Positions 23,400-32,355 are shown, counted from the stretch's first letter. The stretch: 35,173 nucleotides of DNA from Novosphingobium rosa NBRC 15208 (GCF_001598555.1 NZ_BCZE01000075.1:1-35173), one strand, 5' to 3'. Notes: a model not told the origin generated them from the sequence alone. Numbers and translations are program-made.

Positions 23400-23786
23400 A
23401 TGATCCGCATCACCCCCTCCCACCTGATCCGCCGGGTTGCCGTTCTCGCGCTGGGCTTCGCCGCTGTTGACGCTCAGGCGACTACCCCTCACAGCTTCCG
23501 CGACATCGACTTCAGCGCCAACGGAACCGAGCTGCCGCTGGCCGAACAGGCATTCGCCCGGCAACTGGCCCCCAGCGGGGCCCCGGTTGCTCAGGCCAGC
23601 GCCGCGCTGCGCAAGGCAGGCGCGCATCAGCTGCGGACTGCGCCCAACGGTGATCTGCGCTTCGCCTATGCCACCACCGATGTCGCCTATGATCTGCTGC
23701 GCGATACGCAACTGGTGATCCGGGTTGCGCAGCAGAACGGACAGGTCACTTCGGTCACGGTCGCGCAGACGACCTACGGCGGCTGA
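23400..23786 (+). CDS. Small secreted protein of unknown function
   Basis: 128-residue protein with a clear signal peptide (MIRITPSHLIRRVAVLALGFAAVDAQA, predicted cut after AQA at about residue 27). The mature part has no Cys and no recognisable motif. It includes DIDFSANGTELPLAEQAFARQ, an alpha-helical middle (AQASAALRKAGAHQL) and a beta-rich end (GDLRFAYATT, QLVIRVAQQNGQVTSVTVAQ). AAGGAG 8 bases before ATG 23400 supports expression. I do not recognise the family. It is likely periplasmic or outer-membrane-associated, and lies just upstream of TonB receptor 1 but with a separate promoter region between them. Confidence 0.72.
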   Translation: MIRITPSHLIRRVAVLALGFAAVDAQATTPHSFRDIDFSANGTELPLAEQAFARQLAPSGAPVAQASAALRKAGAHQLRTAPNGDLRFAYATTDVAYDLLRDTQLVIRVAQQNGQVTSVTVAQTTYGG

Positions 23787-23864
23787 TCGGCCCGAAGCAT
23801 CCTGACGGATAGGCAGGCGGCCACCTGAACGCTCGGGATTGCCGCCAGCCCCTTAAATGCGAGG

Positions 23865-23916
23865 CATTGCGCAAAGACATCGCGCGCAATGTGAAACAAT
23901 CAGAATATCTTATAAT
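23865..23916 (+). promoter_or_regulatory. Promoter region of TonB receptor 1 with consensus -10 box
   Basis: A perfect TATAAT at 23911-23916 lies in an AT-rich island (23891-23930) of a GC-rich genome, 59 bases before the ATG of the receptor. Just upstream CATTGCGC (23865-23872) and GCGCAATG (23884-23891) form an 8-bp inverted repeat that reaches the expected -35 position, where no TTGACA-like hexamer is seen. A regulator bound there could replace the -35 contact. The inverted repeat and -10 are seen; function is inferred. Confidence 0.5.
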
Positions 23917-23974
23917 TTGAAGTCCTCAATTGTTCTTGCCGCCCCTTCTTTCCAAGCCTGTCCCCATAAACAAC

Positions 23975-26494
23975 ATGGGGACTGCAGTGACGATCTCGAC
24001 CTTTTCATGGCTGGCCGCCACCGGCCTGACCATCGCCCATCCCGCCCTCGCTCTGGCCGCCGATGGGAACGTGGCCCCTGCGGCAACCGCCGTCAGCGAT
24101 AGCGCCAGTGATGAAGGCTCCGCGATCATCGTCACCGGCACCCGCGCGCGCGGCATCACCCAGGCCGAAAGCCCCACGCCGATCAAGGTGCTGGACAGCG
24201 CCGCTCTGGGCAAAGTCGGCCAGCCCAGCGTCAATCAGGCGCTGGCGCAGCTGATCCCCTCCTTCAGCGCGCAAAGCGTGGGCGGCGGCAATGATATGAA
24301 CAATCTGACGCTGGGGGCCAAATTGCGCGGCCTCAGTCCCAATCACACTTTGGTGCTGATCAATGGCAAGCGCCGCCATGGCACCGCCAATTTCAGCGTG
24401 GGCGGCGGGGCCTACGCCGGAGGCGCGGCGCCCGATCTCGATCTGATCGCGCCGGACTCCATCGACCATATCGAAGTGCTGGAACAAGGCGCCGCCGCGC
24501 AATATGGCTCCGACGCCATCGCCGGGGTGATCAACATCATCCTGAAAGACAAGAATGCGGGCGGCGCGCTGGATGCCACCGGCGGCTCCTATTACAACAC
24601 CGGTGGGCTGACGGGGGCGGCCTCTTTCAATGTCGGCACGAAGCTTGGCGAGAAAGGGTTCCTCAACCTCACCGCCTTCCAGCGCTATCAGGACTACAAT
24701 CTGACCGGCGGGCTGGACAAGCGCGTCACCGATCTCGACGGCACGCTGCTGCCCTCGCTCAGCGCGGCGCAGAAGGCGCTTTATACCGGCGTGGCGAAAT
24801 ATCCCTACGTCAATCAGGATCACTACACGCGCTCGATCCTCACCACCCTGCAGTACAACGCCGGTTACGATCTGGGCGTTGTGCAGCTTTACAGCTTCGG
24901 CAGCTATGGCCACCGGGTGGCCTATTCCAAGCAGAATGTGCGCCTGCCCGACCGCATCATCGCCTCTTCGGTGCTGGGTGTGGCGGGCAAGCTTGGCGCG
25001 GCGGACGCCATCCTTTTCGCCCCCAACGGCTTCACCCCCAATGAAAGCATCCGCGAGGACGATCTGGCCTTCACCGCAGGCGCGCGCGGGCAGCTGGCGG
25101 GCTTCAACATCGATCTGAGCGGCACATGGGGCCAGGATCATGACAATGTCTACACGCTGGATTCCGCCAATGCCCAGCTCTTCGTTAACACCCATGCCAC
25201 GCCGACCGATTTCTACGACGGTTCCTGGCGCGCCACCGAATGGACCTTGAACGCCGACATCAACCGCGATCTGGACATCGGCCTGCCCAAGCCGCTGACG
25301 CTGGCCTTCGGCGCGGAATATCGCAAGAACGTCTATGCCATCGGAGCGGGATCGCCCGAAAGCTATGAGCTGGGCGGGGCGCAAGCCTATCCCGGCTTTA
25401 CCCCCATCGATGCGGGCAGCCACAACCGGCACAATGTGGCGCTCTATGCCGATATCACCGCCCATCCGACGGCCAAATGGCTGATCGAACCGGCGGTGCG
25501 CTGGGAGCATTATTCCGACTTCGGCGACACCACCACCTGGAAGGTGACCAGCCGCTATGACCTCAGCCCGGCGTTTGGCCTGCGCGGCACGGCCAGCACA
25601 GGCTTTCGCGCGCCCACGCTGGCCGAGGAGTATTTCTCCGCCACCAACCTTTCGCCCACCACAGCGACCGTGCAACTGCCTGCCAATTCGGCGGCCTCCA
25701 AGCTGCTGGGCTTCCAGAATCTGAAGCCGGAGAAATCCACCAATTACAGCCTCGGACTGGTGCTGCGCCCCGCCCCGCGCCTGACGATCACGCTGGACGC
25801 CTATCAAATCAGGGTGCGCAACCGCATTCTGAACACCAGCACGCTTTACGGCACGGGCGGGGCCGTCACCTATCCGCTGGTGACGCAGGCGATCATCGCC
25901 AATGGCAATGTGCTGGACCCTACAGTGGCCACCACCGGCGTCTCGATCTACACCAACGCCGCCGACACGCGCACCCGCGGGGTGGACGCCGTGGTCAGCT
26001 ATGCCAGCGATTTCGGGGATCTGGGCAAGGTGAACTGGACGCTGGCGGGCACCTACAACAAGACCAAGGCCACGAAAATCTACAGCCCCAGCGCGCTGAT
26101 CCCTGTCAGCAGCACCTTCAGCGCCACCGCGCAATCCTCGCTGGAAAGCAGCACGCCGACCCTGAAGGTGATCACCGGGGCCGACTGGCTGCTGGGCAGG
26201 CTGGACATCAACGCGCGCGGCACGCTCTATGCCGCCACGCGCACCTATGTGACGCCGGGCACCGGCCTCTATCTGCAGCGCGTCCCGCCCGCCTATATCG
26301 TCGATCTGGATGTCGGCTATCAGCTGCGCAAGGGGCTGAAGCTGTCGGTGGGGGCGAACAATCTGTTCAACGTCCGGCCGCCGATTTCAAGCGCCACGGC
26401 CACCGGCAGCAGCCTGCTCAACCTGCGCATCGCCACCGCGCCCTACGGCATCAACGGCGGCTATTATTACGGCAAGGTGGCCCTCACCTTCTGA
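23975..26494 (+). CDS. TonB-dependent receptor 1
   Basis: Outer-membrane active transporter of about 839 residues. A signal-like hydrophobic stretch (residues 10-28, ending ALALAADG) leads to a TonB-box-like IIVTGTRAR (51-59), the plug (PTPIKVLDSAALGKVGQPSV ... AAQYGSDAIAGVINIILK, to about residue 190), then a 22-strand-type barrel ending in YYYGKVALTF with terminal Phe. The start is uncertain: ATG 23975 has no Shine-Dalgarno, GTG 23987 has GGGGA 5 bases upstream, and TTG 23930 would restore a Lys to the signal n-region. No substrate is evident, but sulfotransferase and glycoside-oxidation genes nearby suggest a carbohydrate or decorated glycoside. Confidence 0.92.
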   Translation: MGTAVTISTFSWLAATGLTIAHPALALAADGNVAPAATAVSDSASDEGSAIIVTGTRARGITQAESPTPIKVLDSAALGKVGQPSVNQALAQLIPSFSAQSVGGGNDMNNLTLGAKLRGLSPNHTLVLINGKRRHGTANFSVGGGAYAGGAAPDLDLIAPDSIDHIEVLEQGAAAQYGSDAIAGVINIILKDKNAGGALDATGGSYYNTGGLTGAASFNVGTKLGEKGFLNLTAFQRYQDYNLTGGLDKRVTDLDGTLLPSLSAAQKALYTGVAKYPYVNQDHYTRSILTTLQYNAGYDLGVVQLYSFGSYGHRVAYSKQNVRLPDRIIASSVLGVAGKLGAADAILFAPNGFTPNESIREDDLAFTAGARGQLAGFNIDLSGTWGQDHDNVYTLDSANAQLFVNTHATPTDFYDGSWRATEWTLNADINRDLDIGLPKPLTLAFGAEYRKNVYAIGAGSPESYELGGAQAYPGFTPIDAGSHNRHNVALYADITAHPTAKWLIEPAVRWEHYSDFGDTTTWKVTSRYDLSPAFGLRGTASTGFRAPTLAEEYFSATNLSPTTATVQLPANSAASKLLGFQNLKPEKSTNYSLGLVLRPAPRLTITLDAYQIRVRNRILNTSTLYGTGGAVTYPLVTQAIIANGNVLDPTVATTGVSIYTNAADTRTRGVDAVVSYASDFGDLGKVNWTLAGTYNKTKATKIYSPSALIPVSSTFSATAQSSLESSTPTLKVITGADWLLGRLDINARGTLYAATRTYVTPGTGLYLQRVPPAYIVDLDVGYQLRKGLKLSVGANNLFNVRPPISSATATGSSLLNLRIATAPYGINGGYYYGKVALTF

Positions 26495-26517
26495 GAAAAG
26501 CGCGATGCGAGGCATGG

Positions 26518-26721
26518 CGCTCCCTCATTTCGATCAGAGGCGGGCGACCCTATAAATGGGATTTCCCCCGCAACGGCGAGGTGGTGGAACTGTTTCCGGC
26601 GTGGAGCGACGAGGCCTTTCCACTTTACGCCATCTATCCATCGCGCCGCCATCGGCCCGCGAAGGTGCAGGTGGTTCTGGATTTTATCGCTCGCCGGATC
26701 GCTGAAGAGTTGCGGCAGTAG
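26518..26721 (+). pseudogene. Decayed LysR regulator fragment with internal deletion
   Basis: An open frame ending at TAG 26719-26721 translates to a LysR effector-domain remnant. LISIRGGRPYKWDFPRNGE matches the mid-domain 'W-x-F-x-R-x-G-E' segment and is joined directly to ELFPAWSDEAFPLYAIYPS and RRHRPAKVQVVLDFIA, the usual C-terminal end. The roughly 45-50 residues that normally separate these parts are missing, as are the HTH and everything before. There is no start codon context, and the frame runs into the end of the receptor gene. It is a relic of a lost regulator, not an active gene. Confidence 0.72.
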
Positions 26722-26735
26722 GCGGGAGAAAGAAA

Positions 26736-26795
26736 ATGCGAGGGTGGCATCTTTGTTGGTAGCATGTCTCAAAAACATGCTCCGGGCCCTCGCAT
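26736..26795. terminator. Nested hairpin between convergent units, probable bidirectional terminator
   Basis: Outer arms ATGCGAGGG (26736-26744) and CCCTCGCAT (26787-26795) are exact reverse complements. Inside lies a second perfect stem, AGCATGT (26761-26767) with ACATGCT (26775-26781). The structure sits 13 bases before the stop of the minus-strand sulfotransferase and after the LysR relic. The plus strand continues CTTATTTAA and the minus strand TTTTCTTTCTCC, both T-containing, so it can serve both directions. Confidence 0.7.
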
Positions 26796-26808
26796 CTTAT
26801 TTAATCCC

Positions 26809-28377
26809 TTACTCCTGCTCCAAATCCCCCAAAGCCTCTCGCAAAGGCCCGAGCCAGGCATCCCAGGCCTGCCAATTCTCTGTACCCTGCCGGAAGATGG
26901 GCGTGCGCACCTGCTCGGACGAGGGCGTGCGCACCGGGCGCTGCGTTTTGTGGAACTGAAGACAGGCTTCCTCGAAAGGCAGGCTCAGCCCCGCCAGCAG
27001 AGCCCTGATCTGCCCCTCGCTGTCCTCCACAAGGCTTTCATAACGGACGCGATGCACCGCGCCGGGCAGTACGGCATCGAAATGGGCCATCAGCCGCACA
27101 TAATCGCGGTAATAATGGCCCAGATCGGCCAGATCATAAGCGAAATGCTGCCCGCGCGCGAAATGCTGGCGGAAATTGGCCACGCCCGCCGACAGCGGAT
27201 GGCGCCGCACATCGACGATCCGCGCGTTCGGCAGGATTGCCTTGATAAAGCCGGCATAAAGCCAGTTGTTGGGCAGCTTGTCGATGAAGAACGGACGGTC
27301 GGTTTTGCGCTGGGGGGAAACGCGACGCAGGTAATCCTCGCCCAGTGCGCGCAGTTGATCCGCCGACAGGTCATGCGGATCATCGCCCGGACTGCCCCAG
27401 AGTTCGGGAATATCGGGCAATTCGGCGATAGCCTCGATCTGGCTGTGGCTGGCCAGAATCTGTTCGACCAGCGTGGAGCCCGCGCGCGGCAGGCCGACGA
27501 TAAAGATCGGATCGGGCGCAGGGCAGCCCTGCCCCTGCCGCGCAGCAAAAAACGCTGCATCGAAGCGGGCGATCATGGCATCGACGCGCTTTGTCGTCTC
27601 ACCGGCATCGTAGTGGATCAGGGCGCGGCGATGGGCGTTGCCATCACGATAGGCGGCGAAGGCTTGCGCTGGATCCCCTGCATCCTCCCACGCCTTGCCG
27701 CTGGCGAATTCGAGATGGAAACGGTCCTCGGGCGCCAGATCCTTGCGTTCCAGCGCCTGCGCCATTGTTGTGCGATCCTCGTCATCAAAGCGCACCGTCT
27801 TCAGATTGGCCAGCGACCACCATGCCTCGCCAAAGCCCGGCTCCAGCGCAACGGCCTTGCGGTAGGCCGCCACAGCCTCCTCCAGCCGCCCCACCGTCTT
27901 GAGCACATGGCCGCAAGACATCCACACCCGCGCATGCCCGGGAAAGCGCGCCAGCATATCCTCATAGAGCGCCAGCGCCGCCTCGAACTCGCCCAACCGG
28001 TTGAGGACTGCGGCACGCAGGTTGGGATTGCCTTCCTCACGCTCCACATCCAGTCGGTCGAGCTGCTCCAGAGCCTCGCTGGCGCGGTTGGTGCGATAGA
28101 GCATGGTCGCCAGATTGACACGCGCCGCGCTGAAATCCGGCGCCAGCTCCAGCGTGCGGCGCAACAAGGTTTCGGCATCGCGCGCCCGACCGATCCGCGC
28201 CGCCAGTTCGGCCAGCATGCGGATCGCGGCGACATCGAAGGGATCGGCCTTCAGATGGTTCTTGAGCAGCGGCTCGGCCTCATTCAGCCGGTTCTCGCGC
28301 AGCGCCAGTGCGGCACGCAGCAGCATGGGATCGCGGGTGGCAGCAGCAAGGCGGTCGGACAAATCTGAGGTCGTCAT
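26809..28377 (-). CDS. TPR-repeat sulfotransferase family protein
   Basis: 522-residue protein: tetratricopeptide-like helical repeats over residues about 15-235 (for example ALALRENRLNEAEPLLKNHL and GRLEEAVAAYRKAVALEPGF), then a PAPS-dependent sulfotransferase domain. The 5'-phosphosulfate loop is IFIVGLPRAGSTLVEQIL (about 291-308) and the 3'-phosphate segment is RIVDVRRHPLSAGVANF. It has no signal peptide and is probably cytoplasmic. It is divergent from TonB receptor 2, a pairing often seen in sphingomonads and Caulobacter relatives. The acceptor is unknown; the TPRs may bind a protein or peptide partner. Confidence 0.9.
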   Translation of the reverse strand: MTTSDLSDRLAAATRDPMLLRAALALRENRLNEAEPLLKNHLKADPFDVAAIRMLAELAARIGRARDAETLLRRTLELAPDFSAARVNLATMLYRTNRASEALEQLDRLDVEREEGNPNLRAAVLNRLGEFEAALALYEDMLARFPGHARVWMSCGHVLKTVGRLEEAVAAYRKAVALEPGFGEAWWSLANLKTVRFDDEDRTTMAQALERKDLAPEDRFHLEFASGKAWEDAGDPAQAFAAYRDGNAHRRALIHYDAGETTKRVDAMIARFDAAFFAARQGQGCPAPDPIFIVGLPRAGSTLVEQILASHSQIEAIAELPDIPELWGSPGDDPHDLSADQLRALGEDYLRRVSPQRKTDRPFFIDKLPNNWLYAGFIKAILPNARIVDVRRHPLSAGVANFRQHFARGQHFAYDLADLGHYYRDYVRLMAHFDAVLPGAVHRVRYESLVEDSEGQIRALLAGLSLPFEEACLQFHKTQRPVRTPSSEQVRTPIFRQGTENWQAWDAWLGPLREALGDLEQE

Positions 28378-28452
28378 CGCCCCGAACTATGCTGTTTTGG
28401 CCACGGTTTGGCAAATAGCAACGCGCGGCATACAGCCTGCGTCATTTACCCC

Positions 28453-28492
28453 TTGCAATCAGAAGCGACACAGTCTGTGATAAAAATACAAT
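28453..28492 (+). promoter_or_regulatory. Promoter/operator region of TonB receptor 2
   Basis: The 140-base divergent spacer has an AT-rich patch just before the receptor gene. TTGCAA (28453-28458) and, 17 bases on, TGTGAT, or GCGACA (28465-28470) and, 16 bases on, TACAAT (28487-28492), are possible -35/-10 pairs. CACAG-T-CTGTG (28469-28479) is a perfect inverted repeat within them and could be an operator. Evidence is pattern only. Confidence 0.35.
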
Positions 28493-28517
28493 AGAAATGC
28501 AACAGGGTGGACATATC

Positions 28518-30932
28518 ATGCGCGAACGCGTCGCCGGGGTTTCGATGCGCCGTCTCTCGAAGGCGACTCTCGCCTCGCTGCTGGGAGGCACCATGCTGGC
28601 CTCCTCGCCGGCTTTGGCACAGCAGGCCGCCAATTCCGACGCTCCCGCTGACATCGTTGTCACCGCGCAAAAGCGCGAGGAAAGCCTGCAGCAGGTTCCC
28701 ATCAGCATTCAGGCGCTGAGCGCCGCGAAGATGGAGCAGCATCAGGTCGCCAGCTTTGACGATTACGCCAAGCTACTGCCCAGCGTCAGCTTCCAGTCCT
28801 ATGGTCCGGGCCAGTCGCAGATCTACTTCCGCGGCGTCACCTCGGGCAGCGACTACAATGGCGCTTTTGGCGGCTCGCAGCCGACCAGCGCGCTCTATCT
28901 CGACGAAATGCCGCTGACCACCATCGGCGGCGCGGTCGATCTGCATATCTATGACATGCAGCGCGTCGAGGCTCTGTCCGGCCCGCAGGGCACTTTGTTC
29001 GGCTCCAGTTCGCTGTCGGGCACGCTGCGCCTGATCACCAACAAGCCCACCCACAAGTTCGAAGCCGGGATCGACGTGTCCGGCACCACCTTCGGCAAGG
29101 GCCGCAACTCCAGCGGCGGCAGCTTCGACGCCTTCATCAACATTCCCATCAGCCAGTCCGTCGCCTTCCGCGCCTCGGGCTTCTACCAGCGTGATGGCGG
29201 CTACATCAGCAATGTGCCGGGCACGCGCAACTATCCGGCCACCGACGTTAACGGCAACCCGACCATCGTGCCGGTCAGCAATGCCAAATATGTGAAGAAG
29301 AATTACAACGATGTCGAAACCTGGGGCGGCCGCGCGGCTCTCGGCATCGATCTGGACGAGAACTGGACCGTCACGCCCAGCGTGATCTACCAGAACCAGA
29401 AGGCGCACGGCACCTTCCTTTACGGGCCGCTGACGGGCAATGATCCGCTCAGCCCCTCGGTCGGCGACCTGAAAGTGCAGGATTACACGCCCGAACTGAA
29501 CCGCGACCAGTGGGTGCAGGCGGCCATGACCATCCATGGCAAGCTGGGCAATTGGGATGTGACCTATGCGGGCGGCTATTTCAGCCGCTTCGTCGACACC
29601 ACCGCCGATTATTCGGACTACACCGTCTCCTACTATGAGTCGCTTGGGCCCGCCTACACCAGCTTCATCGGCGCCAACGGGCAAAATCTGGACCCGAGCC
29701 AGATCTATCACGTCCACCACCACTACACCAAGCAGAGCCACGAGTTCCGCGTGTCCTCGCCCTCCACGGACCGCTTCCGCCTGACCGCTGGCCTGTTCAT
29801 GCAGCGCCAGAGCGACGAGGTGAAAGCCGATTACATCATTCCGGGTCTGGCGACAGCGCAGGGCAATCCGGCGGTGCCGCGCTGCGGGGATGACATCTTC
29901 TGCTCGCGCATCACCCGCATCGACCGCGACTATGCCGCCTTTGCCGATGCCTCTTACGATATTCTGCCGAACCTGACCCTCTCGGCGGGCATTCGCGGCT
30001 TTATCGCCAACAACACGGCTTCGGGCTTCTCCGGCACGGCGAGCCGGGTGGGCACCGCCGCCTGCCCCGTCACCAGCGACCAGAACCTGCCCTGCCTGCT
30101 CTACAACAAAAAGGCGGTCGAGGCCGGGCAGACCCATCGCGTCACGCTCAACTGGAAGGTGGATCGCGACCATCTGGTCTATGCCACCTATTCCACCGGC
30201 TATCGCCCGGGCGGCATCAACCGTCTGGTGCAGGTGGCGCCTTACGAGGCCGATACGCTGACCAACTATGAGGTTGGCGTGAAGACCAGCTGGTTCAACC
30301 GGCATCTCACGGTCAACCTCGCCCTGTTCGACGAGGAGTGGAACAAGATGCAGATCGGGCTGACCACGCCCGATTCCAATGGCACGCTCAGCATCTACAA
30401 TGTCGGCAGTGCGCGGATCAGGGGTGTGGAGGGCGATGCCAGCCTGAGCCTTGGCCATCTGACGATCTCGGGATCGGGGGCCTACACCGATGCCAAGACC
30501 CGCAAGGACTTCTGCAACATCGGCGCCAGCGGCAACCCGGATTGCAGCCAGGGCGTCTATATTCCCTCCGGCACGCGTCTGCCGGTGCAGCCCAAGTTCA
30601 AGGGCAATGTGACGGCGCGCTACAGCTTCGATCTGGGCGGTTACCGGCCCTATGTGCAGGCCAGCGCCAGCCATCAGTCGGGCACGGATGCCTATTTCGT
30701 GCAGCCGGTGGCGGGCGCGCTATGGCAGACGGCGGGCTTCACAACCTTCGACTTCGCGCTGGGCGCCAAGGCGGGGCAATGGTCGTGGGAGGCTTTCGTG
30801 CTCAACGCTTTCGACAAGCGCGGCATCCTCAGCCTCAACACGGTCTGCATTCCCTCCACCTGTGCGCAATTCGCCCGCGCCTATGCCACGCGGCCTCAGG
30901 AGTTCGGCATCAAGCTGGGGCGCAAGTTCTAG
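28518..30932 (+). CDS. TonB-dependent receptor 2
   Basis: 804-residue outer-membrane receptor. Signal peptide RRLSKATLASLLGGTMLASS with cut near ALA-QQ (residue 35), TonB box IVVTAQKR (46-53), plug domain (QVPISIQALSAAKMEQ ... VEALSGPQGTLFGSSSLSG, to about residue 170), and a beta-barrel ending FGIKLGRKF. The IVVTAQKRxE box and the GPQGTLFG/ASSxSG element are typical of the large catabolic receptor family of sphingomonads. ATG 28518 follows GGGTGG; ATG 28497 and 28545 are alternatives. It converges on the MFS gene with only four bases between the stops. It probably imports the substrate for the adjacent GMC-cytochrome operon (inference). Confidence 0.93.
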   Translation: MRERVAGVSMRRLSKATLASLLGGTMLASSPALAQQAANSDAPADIVVTAQKREESLQQVPISIQALSAAKMEQHQVASFDDYAKLLPSVSFQSYGPGQSQIYFRGVTSGSDYNGAFGGSQPTSALYLDEMPLTTIGGAVDLHIYDMQRVEALSGPQGTLFGSSSLSGTLRLITNKPTHKFEAGIDVSGTTFGKGRNSSGGSFDAFINIPISQSVAFRASGFYQRDGGYISNVPGTRNYPATDVNGNPTIVPVSNAKYVKKNYNDVETWGGRAALGIDLDENWTVTPSVIYQNQKAHGTFLYGPLTGNDPLSPSVGDLKVQDYTPELNRDQWVQAAMTIHGKLGNWDVTYAGGYFSRFVDTTADYSDYTVSYYESLGPAYTSFIGANGQNLDPSQIYHVHHHYTKQSHEFRVSSPSTDRFRLTAGLFMQRQSDEVKADYIIPGLATAQGNPAVPRCGDDIFCSRITRIDRDYAAFADASYDILPNLTLSAGIRGFIANNTASGFSGTASRVGTAACPVTSDQNLPCLLYNKKAVEAGQTHRVTLNWKVDRDHLVYATYSTGYRPGGINRLVQVAPYEADTLTNYEVGVKTSWFNRHLTVNLALFDEEWNKMQIGLTTPDSNGTLSIYNVGSARIRGVEGDASLSLGHLTISGSGAYTDAKTRKDFCNIGASGNPDCSQGVYIPSGTRLPVQPKFKGNVTARYSFDLGGYRPYVQASASHQSGTDAYFVQPVAGALWQTAGFTTFDFALGAKAGQWSWEAFVLNAFDKRGILSLNTVCIPSTCAQFARAYATRPQEFGIKLGRKF

Positions 30933-30936
30933 GCGT

Positions 30937-32355
30937 TTAAGCCTGGCGGCTCGCCCCCTCGCCGAACAGACGCGAGGGCAGGCCAGCCGCCAGCAGCGCG
31001 CAGGCCAACAGCACCGGCTCCAGCAGCAAGGTCGCGCCCAGCACGCCTGACCTGCCCGTGACATGGGGCGAGGCGAAATAACCGCCGCCGATCAGCGCCA
31101 CACCCAACGCCGTGCCCAATTGCTGCCCGGTCTTGAGCAAGCCGCTGGCCGCGCCCGCATGGCCGGAGTCGACATGGGCCACCGTCACCGGCCCGACACT
31201 GCCCGAGGCCATGCCCATCCCCATCCCGGCCAGCGCAACCAGCGGCAGCAGCGCCATCAACGGCCACTGAGTGAGCCCGATGGCCAGCAACAGTGTGCCG
31301 CCCGAGACAGCCATCGTCAGCGCCCCGGCCACCAGCACCCAGCGGCCATAGCGCGGCAGCAGCCGACGCCCGATGCCGCCGATCCCCAGCATCACGCCAA
31401 GGCTGAAGGGCATATGCAGCAAGCCGGTCTGCAGGGGCGAGAGGCCGCGCTCACGCTGCAGGGCAAAAGCGAAGATCAGCAGAAAACCGCCCGTCGCCAG
31501 CGCGAAACTGGCCGCGATGGCGAGGCCCAGGCGGAAGGTCGGCACGGTGAACAACTCAGGCGAGAACAACACGGCGCGCCCTTGCCCGGACCGGCGTTTC
31601 ACATGACGCCAACCCAAAGCGTAAAGCACCACCGCCCCCAGCAGACTGCCCAGTTCCAGAACTCCGGCGCCGCTATGCTCCATGGCGATCAACGGCCAGA
31701 CCAGCGCGGCAGTCGCCAGCGCGAACAGAGCCGTCCCCGCCAGATCAAGCCCTCCGCCATGAGGAGAGCGCATGGCGGGCAGAAAGCGCAGCCCCATCAG
31801 CATGGCGATCAACCCCACCGGCGCATTGACCAGAAAGATCATCCGCCAGCCAAGGCCAAACAGATCGGCATGGATCAGCACACCGCCCAGAATGGGCCCG
31901 GCGATCGCTGCCAGCCCGCCGATCACCCCGAAGAGCGCCATTTTGTGAACCCGCTCCAGCGGATCGAACAGGATCTGCATCAGCGCCAGAGACTGCGGCG
32001 CCATCATGGCCCCGGTCACGCCTTGCAGGATGCGCGCCACCACCAGCTGCGTGCCACTGCCCGCCACGCCGCACAGCACCGAGGCCAGCGTGAAACCGGC
32101 CACGCCGGTGACGAACATGCGGCGATAACCCAGCGCATCGCCCAGCCTGCCGCCCAGCATCAGGCACATGGCAAAGGCCAGCGCATAGCCCGCCGCCACC
32201 CATTCGGAGGTTTGCGGACTGGCGGCATAATCGGCCTGAATGGCAGGCAGCGCGGTGTTGACGATGGTGAGATCGACGATCTCCAGCACCAGCGCGATCA
32301 CCAGAGTCAGCACGGCCAGAGTTTTCCGGCCGTGCGACAGGGTTGGAACAGTCAT
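30937..32355 (-). CDS. MFS transporter, DHA2 (EmrB/QacA-like) family
   Basis: 472-residue inner-membrane transporter with about 14 hydrophobic segments. Motif A (GGRLGDALGYRRMFVTG) follows the second helix and the antiporter-type motif C (AGPILGGVLI) is in the fifth. The family mostly exports drugs or metabolites by proton antiport. It lies 34 bases after the cytochrome c gene, as the last gene of the operon, so it may export a product or import an oxidised sugar; DHA2 proteins are mostly exporters. The C-terminus is shorter than in QacA. Confidence 0.9.
   Translation of the reverse strand: MTVPTLSHGRKTLAVLTLVIALVLEIVDLTIVNTALPAIQADYAASPQTSEWVAAGYALAFAMCLMLGGRLGDALGYRRMFVTGVAGFTLASVLCGVAGSGTQLVVARILQGVTGAMMAPQSLALMQILFDPLERVHKMALFGVIGGLAAIAGPILGGVLIHADLFGLGWRMIFLVNAPVGLIAMLMGLRFLPAMRSPHGGGLDLAGTALFALATAALVWPLIAMEHSGAGVLELGSLLGAVVLYALGWRHVKRRSGQGRAVLFSPELFTVPTFRLGLAIAASFALATGGFLLIFAFALQRERGLSPLQTGLLHMPFSLGVMLGIGGIGRRLLPRYGRWVLVAGALTMAVSGGTLLLAIGLTQWPLMALLPLVALAGMGMGMASGSVGPVTVAHVDSGHAGAASGLLKTGQQLGTALGVALIGGGYFASPHVTGRSGVLGATLLLEPVLLACALLAAGLPSRLFGEGASRQA

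Noticed and set aside
24005..26134. A 709-codon open frame on the minus strand opposite TonB receptor 1
   Set aside because: It is a high-GC shadow: the translation is low-complexity Gly/Ala/Arg/His-rich with no domain, while the plus strand shows a full receptor.
26495..26808. Insertion sequence end or attachment site
   Set aside because: The inverted repeats form a local nested hairpin, with no transposase fragment or target duplication visible.
28773..30674. A 633-codon open frame opposite TonB receptor 2
   Set aside because: Same reason; no motif, no ribosome site, and the sense strand has TonB box, plug and barrel features.
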